NCBI GenBank assembly: GCA_900314445.1
Contig: OMVA01000059.1
Location: 1 to 64,000, forward strand
Source: an uncultured Lachnospiraceae bacterium
Lineage (GTDB): Bacteria > Bacillota > Clostridia > Lachnospirales > Lachnospiraceae
Length of the DNA: 64,000 nucleotides
Direction: 5' to 3'
Below, piece by piece: positions 16,815 to 24,892 of the stretch (within the stretch, counting starts at the first letter, position 1; every line of letters starts with the position of its first letter). The notes under the pieces are model-generated. The model did not search any database. It saw only the letters and a list, made by a program, of their open reading frames with translations, and was not told where the DNA came from. A program made the translations under genes and the position numbers.

Positions 16815-17756
16815 ATGAAACTTGGATTTTTATATGCTGGTCAGGGTGCTCAGGCAGTAGGCATGGGCAAGGACTTCTATGATGCAGACGCTACATTCAA
16901 AGCTTTATATGATGGATTAAATGTTGGCTTTGATGTGAAGACAATCTCATTTGAAGGACCAGAAGAAGTTCTGAATGAAACAAAGTACACACAGCCATGT
17001 ATGGTTGCTTTCCAGGTTGGTGTTACAGAAATTCTGAAAAGTAAGGGAATTGTTCCAGCAATGTCTGCAGGACTTTCTCTTGGTGAATATTCAGCTCTGT
17101 ATTCAGCAGGTGTTTTTGAAGCTTCTCAGGTTATTTCACTTGTGTCTTACAGAGGTGAAGTAATGGCAAAGGCTGCGGAAGGACGTGACTGCAAGATGAT
17201 CGCAGTACTTGGTCTTTCACAGGATCAGGTTAAGGAAGGCTGTGCTAAGGCTGCTGAAAAGTTCGCAGGTACAGGCCTTGTTGCAGAACCAGCTAACTTC
17301 AATATGCCGGGACAAATTACAGTTTCTGGAGATACAGAAGCTGTTGATTATGCAGCAGAAATTATGAAGGAACTTGGTGCTAAGAGATGCCTTCCAGTTA
17401 AGGTTTCTGGCCCATTCCATACATCACTTATGAAGCCGGCAGGAGATGCCCTGAAGGAGAGATTCGCTAGAGAAAACTTTGGCGAGATGACTCTTCCAGT
17501 CGTATTTAACTGCTTTGGTGCGGAAAAGAAGGCAGAGGATTCTATTCCGGAAATCCTTGAAAAGCAGGTTCAGTCCAGCGTTTATTTTGAAGATTCCCTT
17601 CTTGCAATGCAGGATGCGGGCGTTGAAGCATTCGTTGAAATCGGACCAGGAAATACACTTTCCAAGTTTGCAAAGAAGACATGTCCAGACATCCCTTGCT
17701 ACAATGTACAGAAGCCTGAAGATGTTGACGCACTTTTGGCAGCACTCAATAACTAA
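16815..17756 (+). CDS. fabD: malonyl-CoA:ACP transacylase
   Basis: 313 residues; loads malonyl groups onto ACP. The nucleophile Ser88 lies in AGLSLGEYSAL and the catalytic His202 in GPFHTSLM, with the oxyanion glutamine in the N-terminal GQGAQ. Length is typical. The ATG follows TAGAGGTAATGAT. Separated from fabG by a spacer that contains the longest palindrome in the window. Confidence 0.96.
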   Translation: MKLGFLYAGQGAQAVGMGKDFYDADATFKALYDGLNVGFDVKTISFEGPEEVLNETKYTQPCMVAFQVGVTEILKSKGIVPAMSAGLSLGEYSALYSAGVFEASQVISLVSYRGEVMAKAAEGRDCKMIAVLGLSQDQVKEGCAKAAEKFAGTGLVAEPANFNMPGQITVSGDTEAVDYAAEIMKELGAKRCLPVKVSGPFHTSLMKPAGDALKERFARENFGEMTLPVVFNCFGAEKKAEDSIPEILEKQVQSSVYFEDSLLAMQDAGVEAFVEIGPGNTLSKFAKKTCPDIPCYNVQKPEDVDALLAALNN

Positions 17757-17781
17757 TTAACTTGTGAAATCCAGACTTTAG

Positions 17782-17807
17782 CGCATTCCATTTGCAAATG
17801 GAATGCG
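17782..17807. repeat. 26-bp perfect palindrome of the GCAAATG family
   Basis: Both arms are CGCATTCCATTTG, read inward from each end, with centre TTTGCAAA and no mismatch over 26 bases. Lies 30 bases before the fabG start. Confidence 0.85.
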
Positions 17808-17836
17808 GGTGCTGGAAGAAAGTACAGAGGGTTACT

Positions 17837-18577
17837 ATGAAACTTGAAGGAAGAACAGCCATTGTCACAGGCGGAAGCCGTGGAATCGGTCGTGCAATCT
17901 GCATTAAGCTTGCGTCAGAAGGCGCAAATGTTGTTACTTGCTACCACAGCAAGGCAGCAGAGGCAGAAGCAGTAGTTGCTGAATGTGAAAAGTTTGGCGT
18001 AAAGGCTCTTGCTCTCCAGGCTGATATGAATTCGGAAGAAGATGTTGAAAAGCTCTTCACAGAAGCAGAAGCAATCACAGGCAAGATCGACATTCTTGTA
18101 AATAATGCAGGTGTTACAGCTGATAATTTAATCATTCGTATGAAGGATGAAGAGTTCGAAAAGGTTATTAACACAAACCTTCGTGGCGTATTCTACTGCC
18201 TGCGTGCAGCAGCAAAGCGCATGATGCGTAAGCGTTATGGCCGTATCGTAAACATCAGCTCCATTGTTGGTGTAACAGGTAATGCTGGTCAGGTAAATTA
18301 TGCAGCTGCTAAGGCTGGTGTAATTGGTATGACAAAGTCTATGGCTAAGGAATTGGGAAGCCGTGGTGTTACATGTAACGCCGTAGCTCCTGGTTTTATC
18401 AATACAGATATGACAGCAGTCCTTCCTGAGGCTGCGAAAGAAGCACTCGTAAAGAATATAGCACTTGGTCGCGCTGGCGAGCCAGAAGATATTGCCAATG
18501 CAGTAGCGTTCCTTGCTTCTGATGATGCATCTTATGTAACAGGACAGGTACTTGAAGTAACTGGTGGCATGCAGTAA
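17837..18577 (+). CDS. fabG: 3-oxoacyl-ACP reductase
   Basis: 246-residue short-chain dehydrogenase that reduces 3-ketoacyl-ACP with NADPH. Cofactor loop TGGSRGIG at 11-18, NNAG at 89-92, and catalytic Asn114, Ser142, Tyr155 and Lys159. The start is the ATG at 17837 (MKLEGRTAIVTGG); the longer upstream frame runs through the palindrome and lacks a ribosome site. The ribosome site GAGGG is close to optimal. Confidence 0.96.
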   Translation: MKLEGRTAIVTGGSRGIGRAICIKLASEGANVVTCYHSKAAEAEAVVAECEKFGVKALALQADMNSEEDVEKLFTEAEAITGKIDILVNNAGVTADNLIIRMKDEEFEKVINTNLRGVFYCLRAAAKRMMRKRYGRIVNISSIVGVTGNAGQVNYAAAKAGVIGMTKSMAKELGSRGVTCNAVAPGFINTDMTAVLPEAAKEALVKNIALGRAGEPEDIANAVAFLASDDASYVTGQVLEVTGGMQ

Positions 18578-18580
18578 TTT

Positions 18581-18622
18581 TTGCAAATGAACTGCGTAGG
18601 TTTAGTGGCAAGTCCATTTGCA
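18581..18622. repeat. pair of inverted GCAAATG elements
   Basis: TTGCAAATGAACTGCG (18581-18596) and GGCAAGTCCATTTGCA (18607-18622) lie head to head in the fabG-fabF gap. Together they can fold into one long imperfect hairpin. Confidence 0.75.
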
Positions 18623-18668
18623 GACTGTATATGACTTGCTTGTAATTTTGAAAGGGACGGATTTAACA

Positions 18669-19910
18669 ATGAGTAGAAGAGTAGTAATTACAGGTATGGG
18701 TACAATTAACCCAGTTGGACACAACCTTGAAGAAACTTGGGAAAACATTAAGGCTGGCGTTTGTGGTATTGACAAGATTTCACAGATCGATGTTAGCGGC
18801 TACAAGGTTCAGATGGCTGGTGAAGTTAAGGACTATGTTCCAGAAAACTTCCTGGACAAGAAGGAAGTTCGTAAGATGGATCGTTACACACAGTTCGGTA
18901 TGATCGCAGCTCGCGAAGCTCTTAAGGATTCTGGCCTTGATATGGAAAAGGAAGATGCTTTTCGTTGCGGTACAATCGTATCTTCTGGTATTGGTGGTCT
19001 TAAGACTATCGAAGAAAACTATGCAAGAGGTGTAGAAAGAGGATTCGAAAAGATTTCTCCATTCTTCATTCCTATGAGCATTTCTAATATGTGTGCTGGT
19101 GAAATCGCAATCATGTCCGGCTTCAAGGGTGTTTGTGAATCAATCGTTACAGCATGTGCATCTGGTAACAACGCGATTGGTGAGTCTTTCCACAAGATTC
19201 GTGATGGCTACCAGGATGTTATGATGGCTGGTGGTGCTGAAGGCTGTATCTGTGATCTTGGCGTAGGCGGATTCACAGTTATGAAGGCTCTTTCTACATC
19301 AACAGATAAGAATCGTGCATCAATCCCATTTGACGCTGAGCGTGGCGGATTTGTTATGGGTGAAGGCGCTGGTATCCTTATCCTTGAGGAACTTGAGCAT
19401 GCCAAGGCTCGTGGCGCTAAGATCTACGGTGAAGTTGTTGGTTATGGCGCATCTTGCGATGCTTACCATATTACTGCACCAGATCCAACAGGAGCAGGTG
19501 GAGCAGCTTGTATGAGAATGGCAGTAGAAGATGCAGGTATTGAACCAAAGGACGTTGACTATGTTAATGCTCATGGTACATCCACTCACCTGAATGATGC
19601 TGGTGAAACAGCTGCAATTAAGCAGGTATTTGGTGACCATGCTTATGAAATGATGGTTTCTTCAACAAAGTCTATGACAGGACACCTTATGGGTGCTGCT
19701 GCAGCTGTTGAAGCAATCTTCTCTACAATGGCTCTGAAGGACGGTTTTGTACCAGCTACAATTAACTATAAGACTCCAGATCCAGAATGTGACCTTGATA
19801 TCGTACCAAACGAAGGAAGAAAGGCAGACATTAAGTATGTAGCCTCTAACTCACTTGGTTTCGGTGGCCACAATGCTTGTTGCGTATTCAAGAAGTGGGA
19901 GGAGCAGTAA
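18669..19910 (+). CDS. fabF: 3-oxoacyl-ACP synthase II
   Basis: 413-residue condensing enzyme extending acyl-ACP with malonyl-ACP. Catalytic Cys163 (TACASG), His302 (NAHGTSTHLND) and His339 with Lys334 (STKSMTGHLMGAA). ATG 18669 begins MSRRVVITGMG, the canonical N-terminus; the in-frame upstream ATG at 18618 lies in the repeat-bearing spacer. Its stop directly abuts the fabZ start. It is the only ketosynthase seen; fabH is absent from the cluster. Confidence 0.96.
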   Translation: MSRRVVITGMGTINPVGHNLEETWENIKAGVCGIDKISQIDVSGYKVQMAGEVKDYVPENFLDKKEVRKMDRYTQFGMIAAREALKDSGLDMEKEDAFRCGTIVSSGIGGLKTIEENYARGVERGFEKISPFFIPMSISNMCAGEIAIMSGFKGVCESIVTACASGNNAIGESFHKIRDGYQDVMMAGGAEGCICDLGVGGFTVMKALSTSTDKNRASIPFDAERGGFVMGEGAGILILEELEHAKARGAKIYGEVVGYGASCDAYHITAPDPTGAGGAACMRMAVEDAGIEPKDVDYVNAHGTSTHLNDAGETAAIKQVFGDHAYEMMVSSTKSMTGHLMGAAAAVEAIFSTMALKDGFVPATINYKTPDPECDLDIVPNEGRKADIKYVASNSLGFGGHNACCVFKKWEEQ

Positions 19911-20345
19911 ATGGAACTGAATACAGATCAGATTCGTGAAATTCTGCCTCATCGTTTTCCTATGCTCTTAGTTGACCGTATCACTGACTTCGAAGCAGGA
20001 CAGTGGGCAGAGGGGATTAAGTGTGTTTCTGCAAATGAAGCATTCTTCCAGGGACATTTCCCTGATTATCCTGTAATGCCAGGCGTACTTATTATTGAAG
20101 CTCTTGCCCAGACAGGTGCTGTTGCCATTCTTTCTGAACCAGAGTTCAAGGGTAAGCTTGCTTTCTTTGGTGGAATTAAGAATGCTCGTTTCAAGCAGCA
20201 GGTTCGTCCAGGAGACGTCCTGAATCTTAGATGCGAGATTACAAATCGCCGTGGACCAGTTGGTTTCGGTAAGGCTGTAGCTACTGTTAATGGTAAGGTT
20301 GCATGTCAGGCGGAAATCTCATTTGCCATTGGTGATTCACAGTAA
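19911..20345 (+). CDS. fabZ: 3-hydroxyacyl-ACP dehydratase
   Basis: 144-residue hot-dog-fold FabZ that dehydrates 3-hydroxyacyl-ACP. His49 in [12 protein letters not shown] and Glu63 in EALAQ are the catalytic pair. The start is immediately after the fabF stop, with GGAGGAG in the last fabF codons serving as ribosome site. No FabA or FabM/FabN isomerase is visible, so the route to unsaturated chains, if any, is elsewhere. Confidence 0.95.
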   Translation: MELNTDQIREILPHRFPMLLVDRITDFEAGQWAEGIKCVSANEAFFQGHFPDYPVMPGVLIIEALAQTGAVAILSEPEFKGKLAFFGGIKNARFKQQVRPGDVLNLRCEITNRRGPVGFGKAVATVNGKVACQAEISFAIGDSQ

Positions 20346-20361
20346 GTAATACATTTTATTT

Positions 20362-20381
20362 CCGGCAAATGCATTTGCCGG
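20362..20381. repeat. 20-bp perfect palindrome of the GCAAATG family
   Basis: CCGGCAAATGCATTTGCCGG, fully self-complementary, in the fabZ-marR spacer; its core is identical to the copy at 11634. Confidence 0.85.
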
Positions 20382-20426
20382 GGATTTAAGCGTGAAGAAG
20401 TTTAGGAGAGAATAAGGAGTAGTACT

Positions 20427-20900
20427 GTGGAGAAAGAAAGAACTAAAAATCCGTTATCTGAGGTCTATTCCAAATTTAGACTGCATTATTATCGGGATGT
20501 CTTTGCCAGAATCAAATCTCGTGAGCTGAGTCTTACAACCACGGAGGCTTATTGCGTTGAGATTATTGGTGGACTGGGCAATCCTACTATTAATGAGTTT
20601 GCAAACTTTATTGGTATCTCATCGCCCAATGCGACTTATAAGGTGAATTCACTGATTAAGAAGGGATACGTAAAGAAAGTGCAGTCCAAAACCGACAAGC
20701 GAGAGTATCATCTTGCTGTCACAGACCGCTACTATAAATACTGGAATATTAATGAGAAGTATCTGGATCTTGTGGAGAAACGTCTAGAGTCCGTGCTGAC
20801 CGAGGACGAGTTTTCTGCATTCAATCAGATTCTGTGCAAGATTTCCAAGGAACTTATGCCGGAAATCAGTGTGGAAGAGGATAAGGATACCGAAGTATAA
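20427..20900 (+). CDS. MarR family regulator at the end of the fab operon
   Basis: 157-residue winged-helix protein starting at GTG 20427 behind AAGGAG. Residues about 35-110 carry the MarR DNA-binding core (TTTEAYCVEIIGGLGNPTI, then FANFIGISSPNATYKVNSL, then the wing KKVQSKTDKREYH). In streptococci and relatives a MarR protein, FabT, controls fab genes using acyl-ACP as corepressor. The location here makes a FabT-like role likely, but it sits last rather than first and its site is unknown. A strong terminator follows. Confidence 0.88.
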   Translation: MEKERTKNPLSEVYSKFRLHYYRDVFARIKSRELSLTTTEAYCVEIIGGLGNPTINEFANFIGISSPNATYKVNSLIKKGYVKKVQSKTDKREYHLAVTDRYYKYWNINEKYLDLVEKRLESVLTEDEFSAFNQILCKISKELMPEISVEEDKDTEV

Positions 20901-20911
20901 TATGAATTGTT

Positions 20912-20946
20912 TAGGGGACAGAACTTCTGTCCCCTATTAATTTTCC
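20912..20946 (+). terminator. terminator of the fab operon
   Basis: TAGGGGACAGAA (20912-20923) pairs with TTCTGTCCCCTA (20925-20936), followed by TTAATTTTCC. Confidence 0.8.
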
Positions 20947-21026
20947 AAATATTCACAAATATTTAAGGTAATTTTTAGGTTTTGTGGGTATGATAAAAGA
21001 TATGAAAAAAGATTTGCCTGGTTCCA

Positions 21027-21044
21027 TGCAAATGGGTTTGGCAT
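21027..21044. repeat. GCAAATG-type element
   Basis: ATGCAAATGGGTTTGGCAT, a partial inverted repeat in the leader of the first alarmone synthetase gene; a GATTTGCC lies 10 bases upstream. Confidence 0.45.
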
Positions 21045-21076
21045 AGAAATTTATAAAATGTGGATGAGGAAGATTA

Positions 21077-21685
21077 GTGGAAGAATCAATTTATGGAACA
21101 TATAAGGAAAGCATGGAAAAAATCATGCAGACCCTTGTAGAAGAATTAGAAAAGAAAAATAATCTTATTTTTCAGGAGACTGGTGAAAAGGGCTACGAGC
21201 ATATTACAGCCAGATTAAAGTCTGATCAAAGCATGCGGAAAAAACTTCTTGCCAGGAAATTACCAATAGATACCTATCATGCCCTGCGGAGTCTGCGGGA
21301 TTCCATTGGGCTTCGAATTATATGTTCTTTCCGGGATGACGTCTATAAGATGGTGGATGAGTTAAAGCAGATGCCAGAGGTGGAAGTGATTGAGGAAAAG
21401 GATTATATTAAGAAAGCGAAAGAAAACGGCTATCGTTCCTATCATATGATTCTGGAAATGACAGTTCCATATGAAGATGTGGATGGAAATTTGCCAGGAA
21501 AGTATTATGTGGAAATTCAGTTAAGAACCATTGCCATGGATACCTGGGCAGAATTGGAACATAAAATTCGATATAAAAAGGATGTAGCCAATCGAGAAGT
21601 CATAGCAAGTGAATTAAAGCGATGTGCAGATGAACTGGCTTCCTGTGATCTTTCCATGCAGACCATCCGAGATTTGATTCGATAG
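21077..21685 (+). CDS. small alarmone synthetase 1 (RelA/SpoT synthetase domain)
   Basis: 202-residue stand-alone (p)ppGpp synthetase with no HD hydrolase, TGS or ACT domain. It starts at GTG 21077 behind TGAGGAAG. Conserved blocks: HITARLKS near the N-terminus, RDSIGLRIICSF, KENGYRSYHMI, and VEIQLRTIAMDTWAELEH; all catalytic segments look intact. SAS-type enzymes transfer pyrophosphate from ATP to GDP or GTP. It is the first gene of a run with the response regulator and histidine kinase (14-base gap), an unusual partnership. A second homologue lies 3.2 kb downstream. Confidence 0.88.
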   Translation: MEESIYGTYKESMEKIMQTLVEELEKKNNLIFQETGEKGYEHITARLKSDQSMRKKLLARKLPIDTYHALRSLRDSIGLRIICSFRDDVYKMVDELKQMPEVEVIEEKDYIKKAKENGYRSYHMILEMTVPYEDVDGNLPGKYYVEIQLRTIAMDTWAELEHKIRYKKDVANREVIASELKRCADELASCDLSMQTIRDLIR

Positions 21686-21699
21686 AATAGGGGAAATAT

Positions 21700-22365
21700 A
21701 TGAAAATATTACTTGCAGAAGATGAGGTGGATTTATCCAAAGCTCTGGTGGCAATCCTTTCTCATAATGGTTATGAAGTTACAGCAGTATATGACGGCGA
21801 AGCAGCAGTGGAAGAGGCAAAATCCAAGGCCTTTGACTGTATGGTCTTTGATATCATGATGCCTAAAAAGGATGGTATTCAGGCTTTAACAGAAATTCGT
21901 GCTGGAGGGGATAATACACCAGCTCTTTTCCTAACCGCCAAGGCCGAAATGGATGACAAGATTCTGGGACTGAATGCCGGAGCAGATGATTATCTGACAA
22001 AACCCTTTGCCATGCAGGAATTACTGGCCAGACTTCGTTCTCTTATGAGAAGAAGTAATGCCTACCATTCTGATCAGATTACAGTAGGAAATCTTGTGCT
22101 GAATACTTCAGAGCAGGAACTGAAAAGCCAGAATGCCGTAAGACTTGCCGGTCCTGAAACAAAACTAATGGAGATTCTTATGAGAAATCCCAATAAGGAA
22201 TTCACCACAGAGGAACTCTTCGAAAAGGTTTGGAAGGATGAGCAGGAAAATATGGATATCGTTTGGGTGTATATCTCATATCTGAGAACCAAACTTGTGG
22301 CGGTAAGCGCAGACCTGGAAATTATTGGAGAAGAGAAGAAGTCCTTCTGCCTGAGACTGAAGTAA
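21700..22365 (+). CDS. OmpR-family response regulator
   Basis: 221 residues. Receiver domain with Asp51 as phosphoacceptor (FDIMMPKKDG), the conserved Thr in FLTAKAE and Lys in YLTKPF. A winged-helix C-terminal domain runs from about residue 125 to 220. The partner kinase follows 32 bases downstream. Regulated genes cannot be deduced; the flanking alarmone synthetases and AraC gene are natural candidates. Confidence 0.93.
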   Translation: MKILLAEDEVDLSKALVAILSHNGYEVTAVYDGEAAVEEAKSKAFDCMVFDIMMPKKDGIQALTEIRAGGDNTPALFLTAKAEMDDKILGLNAGADDYLTKPFAMQELLARLRSLMRRSNAYHSDQITVGNLVLNTSEQELKSQNAVRLAGPETKLMEILMRNPNKEFTTEELFEKVWKDEQENMDIVWVYISYLRTKLVAVSADLEIIGEEKKSFCLRLK

Positions 22366-22397
22366 GAAGGATAATTCCCTATATGCAGAGGAAAAAT

Positions 22398-23642
22398 ATG
22401 ATTCATAAATTAAAATGGAAATTTATAGGAATAGCCAACGCTTCCGTATTCCTGGTATTAATCATCGTGTTGCTGAATGTAAATTTGATTTCTTACCATA
22501 AGGTAACCACCGACGCCTACGCCTTGCTTGATTCCATCTATGAAAATGATGGCAGTATTCCAAGCCAGGATAAGCAGGGAGACTATAGTTATCAGCTGAC
22601 GCCAGAGACACGTTTCGAAACCAGATACTTTATCCTCACCTGTGAAAATGGACTGCTCACACTGATTGGTGATCATATCGCAGCCGTTGAGAGTGATGAT
22701 TTAGGTGATTTTGCCAACTTTATCAATGATAAAGAAGATGGCAATGGAATGGTTACCTGGAATAACATGAAATATGCTTATTTGAGGAAAACGAAGGATG
22801 ATGGCAGTGTGGAAATGATTTTTATGGATTGTACAAAGAGAATGTATGCATCTCATATGACTTCCGTCTATTCTATCTATATTGGCCTTTCCAGTATGCT
22901 TCTTTTCTTTCTCATTCTTACATTCTTCTCCAAGAAGGCAATTGCTCCTTTGGTTAGAAATATGGAAGCACAGAAACAGTTCATTACCAATGCCAGTCAT
23001 GAGCTGAAAACTCCACTGGCGGTTATTTCAGCCAATACAGAAGTTATGGAGATGATGGACGGTGGTAATGAATGGACTGAGAGTACCAAACGTCAGGTAA
23101 AGAGAATGTCGGAACTGGTGTCGCAACTGGTTATTCTTTCTAAGCTGGAAGAAAAGAAGGACATTGTTTTAACAGATGTGGACTTTAGTGCCCAGGTGGA
23201 AGAGTTAAGTGATTCCTTCCGGTCTTTGGCGGAAACAGATGGTATCACCTTGACGTCATCCATTGCTCCTTCTCTCCATGTATTAGCAGAGGAAAGGGGA
23301 AGTCATGAACTTGCTTCTATCTTAATGGATAATGCTCTTAAGTATTGTGATCAGGGTGGAAGCGTGGAAGTGAGTCTACAGGCAAAGGGAAAGCAGGTGC
23401 TTCTTGAAGTAACCAATGATTATTCCCAGGGAAAGGATGTGGATTATTCCAAATTCTTTGAGAGATTCTATCGGGAAGATCAATCCCATAATTCAGAGAA
23501 AAAAGGATTTGGTATCGGACTTTCCATGGCTTCATCTTTAACGAATCTTTTTAAGGGAAAAATAAATGTAAACTGGAAGGATGGAAAAATTAAGTTTTCA
23601 GTCTATTTACCAGCCTATATGAAAAAGGAAAAAGATGAGTAA
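22398..23642 (+). CDS. sensor histidine kinase
   Basis: 414 residues. Membrane helices at about 9-31 and 157-178 bracket an extracytoplasmic domain of about 125 residues that matches no family I recognise. The phosphoacceptor is His201 in FITNASHELKTPLAV, then an ATPase domain with N-box LASILMDNALKYCD and G-box KKGFGIGLSMA. There is no clear HAMP domain. The start at ATG 22398 follows AGAGGA; an ATG 15 bases upstream is possible. It pairs with the preceding response regulator. Confidence 0.92.
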   Translation: MIHKLKWKFIGIANASVFLVLIIVLLNVNLISYHKVTTDAYALLDSIYENDGSIPSQDKQGDYSYQLTPETRFETRYFILTCENGLLTLIGDHIAAVESDDLGDFANFINDKEDGNGMVTWNNMKYAYLRKTKDDGSVEMIFMDCTKRMYASHMTSVYSIYIGLSSMLLFFLILTFFSKKAIAPLVRNMEAQKQFITNASHELKTPLAVISANTEVMEMMDGGNEWTESTKRQVKRMSELVSQLVILSKLEEKKDIVLTDVDFSAQVEELSDSFRSLAETDGITLTSSIAPSLHVLAEERGSHELASILMDNALKYCDQGGSVEVSLQAKGKQVLLEVTNDYSQGKDVDYSKFFERFYREDQSHNSEKKGFGIGLSMASSLTNLFKGKINVNWKDGKIKFSVYLPAYMKKEKDE

Positions 23643-24121
23643 AACTCCTCCTTTTTTAATCCCAAAGTATCAAAATTTTGATTTTGCATTTCTAAAAATA
23701 TAATAGGTAACAAAATGATAGAATTTACACTTTTACATTCTGTATATACAAAGGGGTGACGCGAAATGATAGGAAACAAATAGCGTTAAAAATGGACAGG
23801 ATTGCGTAAAATTGAACTGTGAAAATTCTATGTAGAAGCCTTATTTCTGTTTACATTCATGACAGATTATTGCTATAATATCACAGATACGGCCTTACAA
23901 AGAGTAAGAGGACGAACTCCTAAGAATCCGTCCTCTTACCATTAGTGAAGGTTAAAAGTATTTATATGATTAAAGAAGATTAGGGAATCTTCTTTAACAG
24001 GGGGCTTGTTAAGATACTTGCTTTCCTGTATCTGCCATTATAATACTGCAAAGTAACTGATAATGATACAAGAAATTTGCATTTTATATTAATTTTTTTT
24101 TTGAAAAGTGGAGGAAATACT
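23643..24121 (+). ncRNA. long structured leader upstream of the AraC gene
   Basis: This 479-base gap contains a promoter at 23850-23879 and then three hairpins: GTAAGAGGACG (23904-23914) with CGTCCTCTTAC (23929-23939); TTAAAGAAGATT (23970-23981) with AATCTTCTTTAA (23986-23997); AGATAC (24012-24017) with GTATCT (24028-24033). None has a proper U tract. The RNA is either a leader of about 235 nt or a separate small RNA. No known riboswitch class was recognised. The 200 bases before the promoter hold nothing identifiable. Confidence 0.5.
23850..23879 (+). promoter_or_regulatory. sigma-A promoter of the structured leader
   Basis: TTTACA (23850-23855), 18 bp, consensus TATAAT (23874-23879). Confidence 0.65.
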
Positions 24122-24868
24122 ATGGCAAACATTGAACATGACATCACAAACAGCTTATTTACGGAACGGGAAAACGAAGATAAGCACCCAACTTACGATG
24201 CGGAGATGGCTTTTTACAACATGATCGCCGACGGTAAGACGGATGAAATGCTGAAAATTTGGAATTCAAAAGCGGTGCCTCGTTCAGATGCCACAGTACG
24301 TGGTGTTCTTTCAACGAACCCACTTAGAAATTCCATTTACCATTTCGTAGCAATGGTTTCTGTAGTTACTCGTGTATGTATTATCCATGGATTGGGACAG
24401 GATGTTGCATACAAGACTTCTGATGCATTTATTAACAGAGTAGATAAGCTTACACGTCCAGAAGATGTACATAAGTTACAGACAGAAATGATAATCTATT
24501 TCTCTAATCTGATGGCTTCTCAGGCTAAGTCAAAACCTCATTCTAAGCAGATTGTCCTTTGCATTGACTATATTAATCAAAATCTGCATAATAATATTAC
24601 AGTGTCAGAACTTGCTGAATATGTAAGCCTGAATGAGACTTATTTATCTAAGCTCTTTAAGAAGGAAATGGGCTGCACGGTCAGTGAATTTATTAGAGAT
24701 AAGAAGATTGAAGAAGCTTGCTGGCTCCTTCGTTTCACAGATAAGTCAAGTATCGAAATTGCTACAGATTTATCCTTCTCATCTCACTCATATTTCATCA
24801 GTGTATTTAAGAAAGTAATGACTATTACACCTAAGGAATATAGAAATCGTCAGTTCCGTTCACTGTAA
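24122..24868 (+). CDS. AraC family transcriptional regulator
   Basis: 248 residues with the two helix-turn-helix motifs of AraC/XylS proteins at about 145-245 (ITVSELAEYVSLNETYLSKL and SSIEIATDLSFSSHSYFISV). The N-terminal part (NPLRNSIYHFVAMVSVVTRV) resembles the helical sensor segment of other Firmicute AraC-type regulators; no cupin fold is evident and the ligand is unknown. The ATG follows GTGGAGGAAATACT. It lies behind the long structured leader, so its expression is probably controlled after transcription starts. The second alarmone synthetase starts 24 bases after its stop. Confidence 0.88.
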   Translation: MANIEHDITNSLFTERENEDKHPTYDAEMAFYNMIADGKTDEMLKIWNSKAVPRSDATVRGVLSTNPLRNSIYHFVAMVSVVTRVCIIHGLGQDVAYKTSDAFINRVDKLTRPEDVHKLQTEMIIYFSNLMASQAKSKPHSKQIVLCIDYINQNLHNNITVSELAEYVSLNETYLSKLFKKEMGCTVSEFIRDKKIEEACWLLRFTDKSSIEIATDLSFSSHSYFISVFKKVMTITPKEYRNRQFRSL

Positions 24869-24892
24869 ACCTAAAATTTGAGGTAAGTGAAA

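Noticed and set aside
18128-18586. 152-codon minus-strand frame opposite fabG
   Set aside because: It is a shadow of fabG codon use, with no ribosome site and a low-complexity Cys/Tyr/Ile-rich product.
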